Shown here piece by piece: positions 34,303 through 35,559 of a stretch of DNA of 35,559 bases. Every line of letters begins with the position of its first letter. The stretch's first letter is position 1. Source of the stretch: Nitratifractor sp. (GTDB taxonomy: Bacteria; Campylobacterota; Campylobacteria; Campylobacterales; Sulfurovaceae); contig WFNP01000059.1 of assembly GCA_015488535.1 (NCBI GenBank), forward strand, positions 1 through 35,559, in the 5' to 3' direction. The notes beneath the pieces are model-generated. The model was not told the origin of the DNA. It saw only the letters and a list, made by a program, of their open reading frames with translations, and did no database searches. The translations under genes and the position numbers were made by a program.

Positions 34303-34321
34303 GCCGTCCTTTTGGGACGGC
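34303..34321 (+). terminator. Intrinsic terminator of the cold-shock gene
   Basis: GCCGTCC-TTTTG-GGACGGC, a 7-bp GC-rich stem followed by ATTTTAAAAA, begins 12 bases after the stop codon. Confidence 0.85.
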
Positions 34322-34468
34322 ATTTTAAAAACTCATTTACAATCAAAATCACACTTTTTTACTATATATAATTAAAATCTCTGAATATGTAGAGAAAAAG
34401 CTATAAATCTGAACATTCCACTGTCTGTCAAACCAAAAATCGATTGTCCAGAAGCTCTATTTCAGGGG

Positions 34469-34486
34469 ACGGGACTTCAGTCCCGT
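34469..34486. repeat. REP-like palindrome downstream of the flavoprotein gene
   Basis: ACGGGACT-TC-AGTCCCGT, a perfect 8-bp stem in the 226-base gap between the cold-shock and flavoprotein genes. Palindromes of the type GGGACTTCAGTCCC are dispersed in many genomes. The rest of this gap holds AT-rich sequence with no recognisable gene. Confidence 0.45.
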
Positions 34487-34517
34487 ATAAAAAAGCTTTT
34501 ACAACAGCTCAATCCCA

Positions 34518-35531
34518 TCATTTACATTCATTTTCATCACACTCTTGCATAGGCAGAGGTTTACACTCTTTGCAGTCTTTCATCTGAGACATTATATGAT
34601 TGGCTATATGATAACCATGATTTAATCCAAGTGCAATAGAGCCTCCACTCTCTTGAGTAATATCTCCGGCTACATATAGCCCTGGAACATCACTCATATA
34701 ATTTTCATCATGCACAGGTTTGCCATCTTCTACTTTGATACCGGAACTCTGTAAAAATGCACTTGGAGTTGTGCCTCCTATTGCATATATCACTCTGTCA
34801 AATATTTCCGGCTCTTTATGCTCAAATATCACTTTGACTTTACTATCTTCATCTTCAAGAGCAGTAATATCCTCACTCAGATAAGGTCTTACTGCACCAT
34901 TAGCGATAGCATCAGCTATATCTTGCTGATTGGTAGGATTTGCTCTATGAAAACTCTCTCTTCTATAACAAATTGTTACATCATTTTTATCTGCCAAATC
35001 CACAGCATACTCTATGGCTGAATCCCCTCCTCCTACTACCAGTATCTTTTCGCCTTCACTGCAATTATCAAGAGTAAAATTGACTCTTTTTCTGATAGAA
35101 GCTGGTATTTTATAGCTAGGTTTGTTTGGCTTGCCCATTCTGCCTATTGTAACTGCTACAAATTTAGCTTTGACAGAGCCTCCTGCAAACTGCACTTCAA
35201 AATAATCATCTTTTTTTACAATTTTTTGCACCTCTGTATGTGTTCGTAACTCTACTGAATGATGCTCTAAAACCTGGTCAAAAAAATCAAGAGTACTCTC
35301 TTTGGTTCCATCAACAAAATATATATTACCATCAAGCTCTACCTTTTGACCTTTCCAATCTTTATCCACCCTTTTATTGTCTTTATAATATTTTCTGATA
35401 GTAGAGTTGTGATTGGCATCTTTTTCCAATAGTAATATATCTCTGACACCAAGGATATAACTCTCAATAGCCGTAGCTATTCCTGCTGGACCTGCTCCTA
35501 TAATCACAAGGTTATAAATTTTATCTTCCAT
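34518..35531 (-). CDS. FAD/NAD(P)-dependent oxidoreductase, YpdA/thioredoxin-reductase-like
   Basis: Flavoprotein of 337 residues with two Rossmann motifs: IIGAGPAGIA (FAD, about 10-19) and VVGGGDSAIE (NAD(P)H, about 165-174). The C-terminal VAGDITQESGGSIALGLNHG closes the FAD site. The CxxC redox pair of thioredoxin reductase is absent between them, which fits the YpdA-type branch (low-molecular-weight thiol disulfide reductases) or ferredoxin/flavodoxin reductase. The last 20 residues hold several cysteines (CKECK ... ECDENECK) that could bind metal or act in redox; this tail is unusual. It seems to be a single-gene unit. Confidence 0.85.
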   Translation of the reverse strand: MEDKIYNLVIIGAGPAGIATAIESYILGVRDILLLEKDANHNSTIRKYYKDNKRVDKDWKGQKVELDGNIYFVDGTKESTLDFFDQVLEHHSVELRTHTEVQKIVKKDDYFEVQFAGGSVKAKFVAVTIGRMGKPNKPSYKIPASIRKRVNFTLDNCSEGEKILVVGGGDSAIEYAVDLADKNDVTICYRRESFHRANPTNQQDIADAIANGAVRPYLSEDITALEDEDSKVKVIFEHKEPEIFDRVIYAIGGTTPSAFLQSSGIKVEDGKPVHDENYMSDVPGLYVAGDITQESGGSIALGLNHGYHIANHIMSQMKDCKECKPLPMQECDENECK

Positions 35532-35559
35532 AAGAATACCCCTTTTTTGTGTATTATAT

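Overview
This window is AT-rich chromosomal DNA from a member of the Campylobacterota (former Epsilonproteobacteria). The best evidence is the family-level resemblance of many products to Helicobacter, Campylobacter and Sulfurimonas/Sulfurovum proteins. These include an ArsRS-type two-component system, an HP0958-type coiled-coil zinc-ribbon protein, RNase Y, a Campylobacterota-type PanB, DapC and MurC, and NlpC/SPOR lipoprotein architecture. The genus cannot be fixed from the sequence; a free-living sulfur-oxidising type is a guess.

Layout. (1) Bases 1-145 are the right end of an IS110-family element whose body lies outside the window. (2) Bases 170-5002 hold a minus-strand run panB-ruvB-AI-2E transporter-response regulator-histidine kinase; trpA diverges from panB. 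(3) Bases 5876-12788 hold a minus-strand housekeeping run: 5-formyl-THF cyclo-ligase, rny, glyQ, a NIF3-like gene, the zinc-ribbon gene, waaA, yggU and an RluA-type pseudouridine synthase. (4) Bases 12897-15095 are plus-strand: a TlpA-like lipoprotein, ftsY and sixA. (5) Bases 15170-20096 hold mnmH and then a Tat/queuosine/cell-wall run: tatB, tatC, queA, an unlisted 54-residue membrane protein gene and an NlpC/P60-SPOR lipoprotein gene. (6) Bases 20270-23925 hold a Uma2-type gene, murC, an unknown gene and dapC. (7) Bases 24026-25675 are a complete IS110-family element (IS1111-like) with a long structured noncoding right end. (8) Bases 25867-26985 are an exported NagZ-type hydrolase. (9) Bases 26989-33828 form a tightly overlapped minus-strand operon: a MotA/ExbB-like and a MotB/OmpA-like protein, a small basic protein, a PIF1-like helicase, rlmH, a DksA-like protein, an unknown membrane protein and dusB. 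(10) A cold-shock gene with a long leader and a flavin disulfide-reductase-like gene close the window.

Most of the window is housekeeping: translation, tRNA modification, the cell envelope and DNA repair. The unusual content is the following. The IS110-family element has a candidate bridge (seek) RNA whose loop matches the predicted circle junction, and a second copy lies in inverted orientation 24 kb away. Two related MITE-like inverted-repeat elements occur at 14388-14517 and 16320-16410. sixA appears to start at ATT. TatC carries an insertion of about 100 residues. A non-flagellar MotAB-like motor pair is operonic with a PIF1-like helicase. A 22-bp heptamer-type repeat supplies the stop codons of two separate genes. 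No tRNA, rRNA or CRISPR array was seen.
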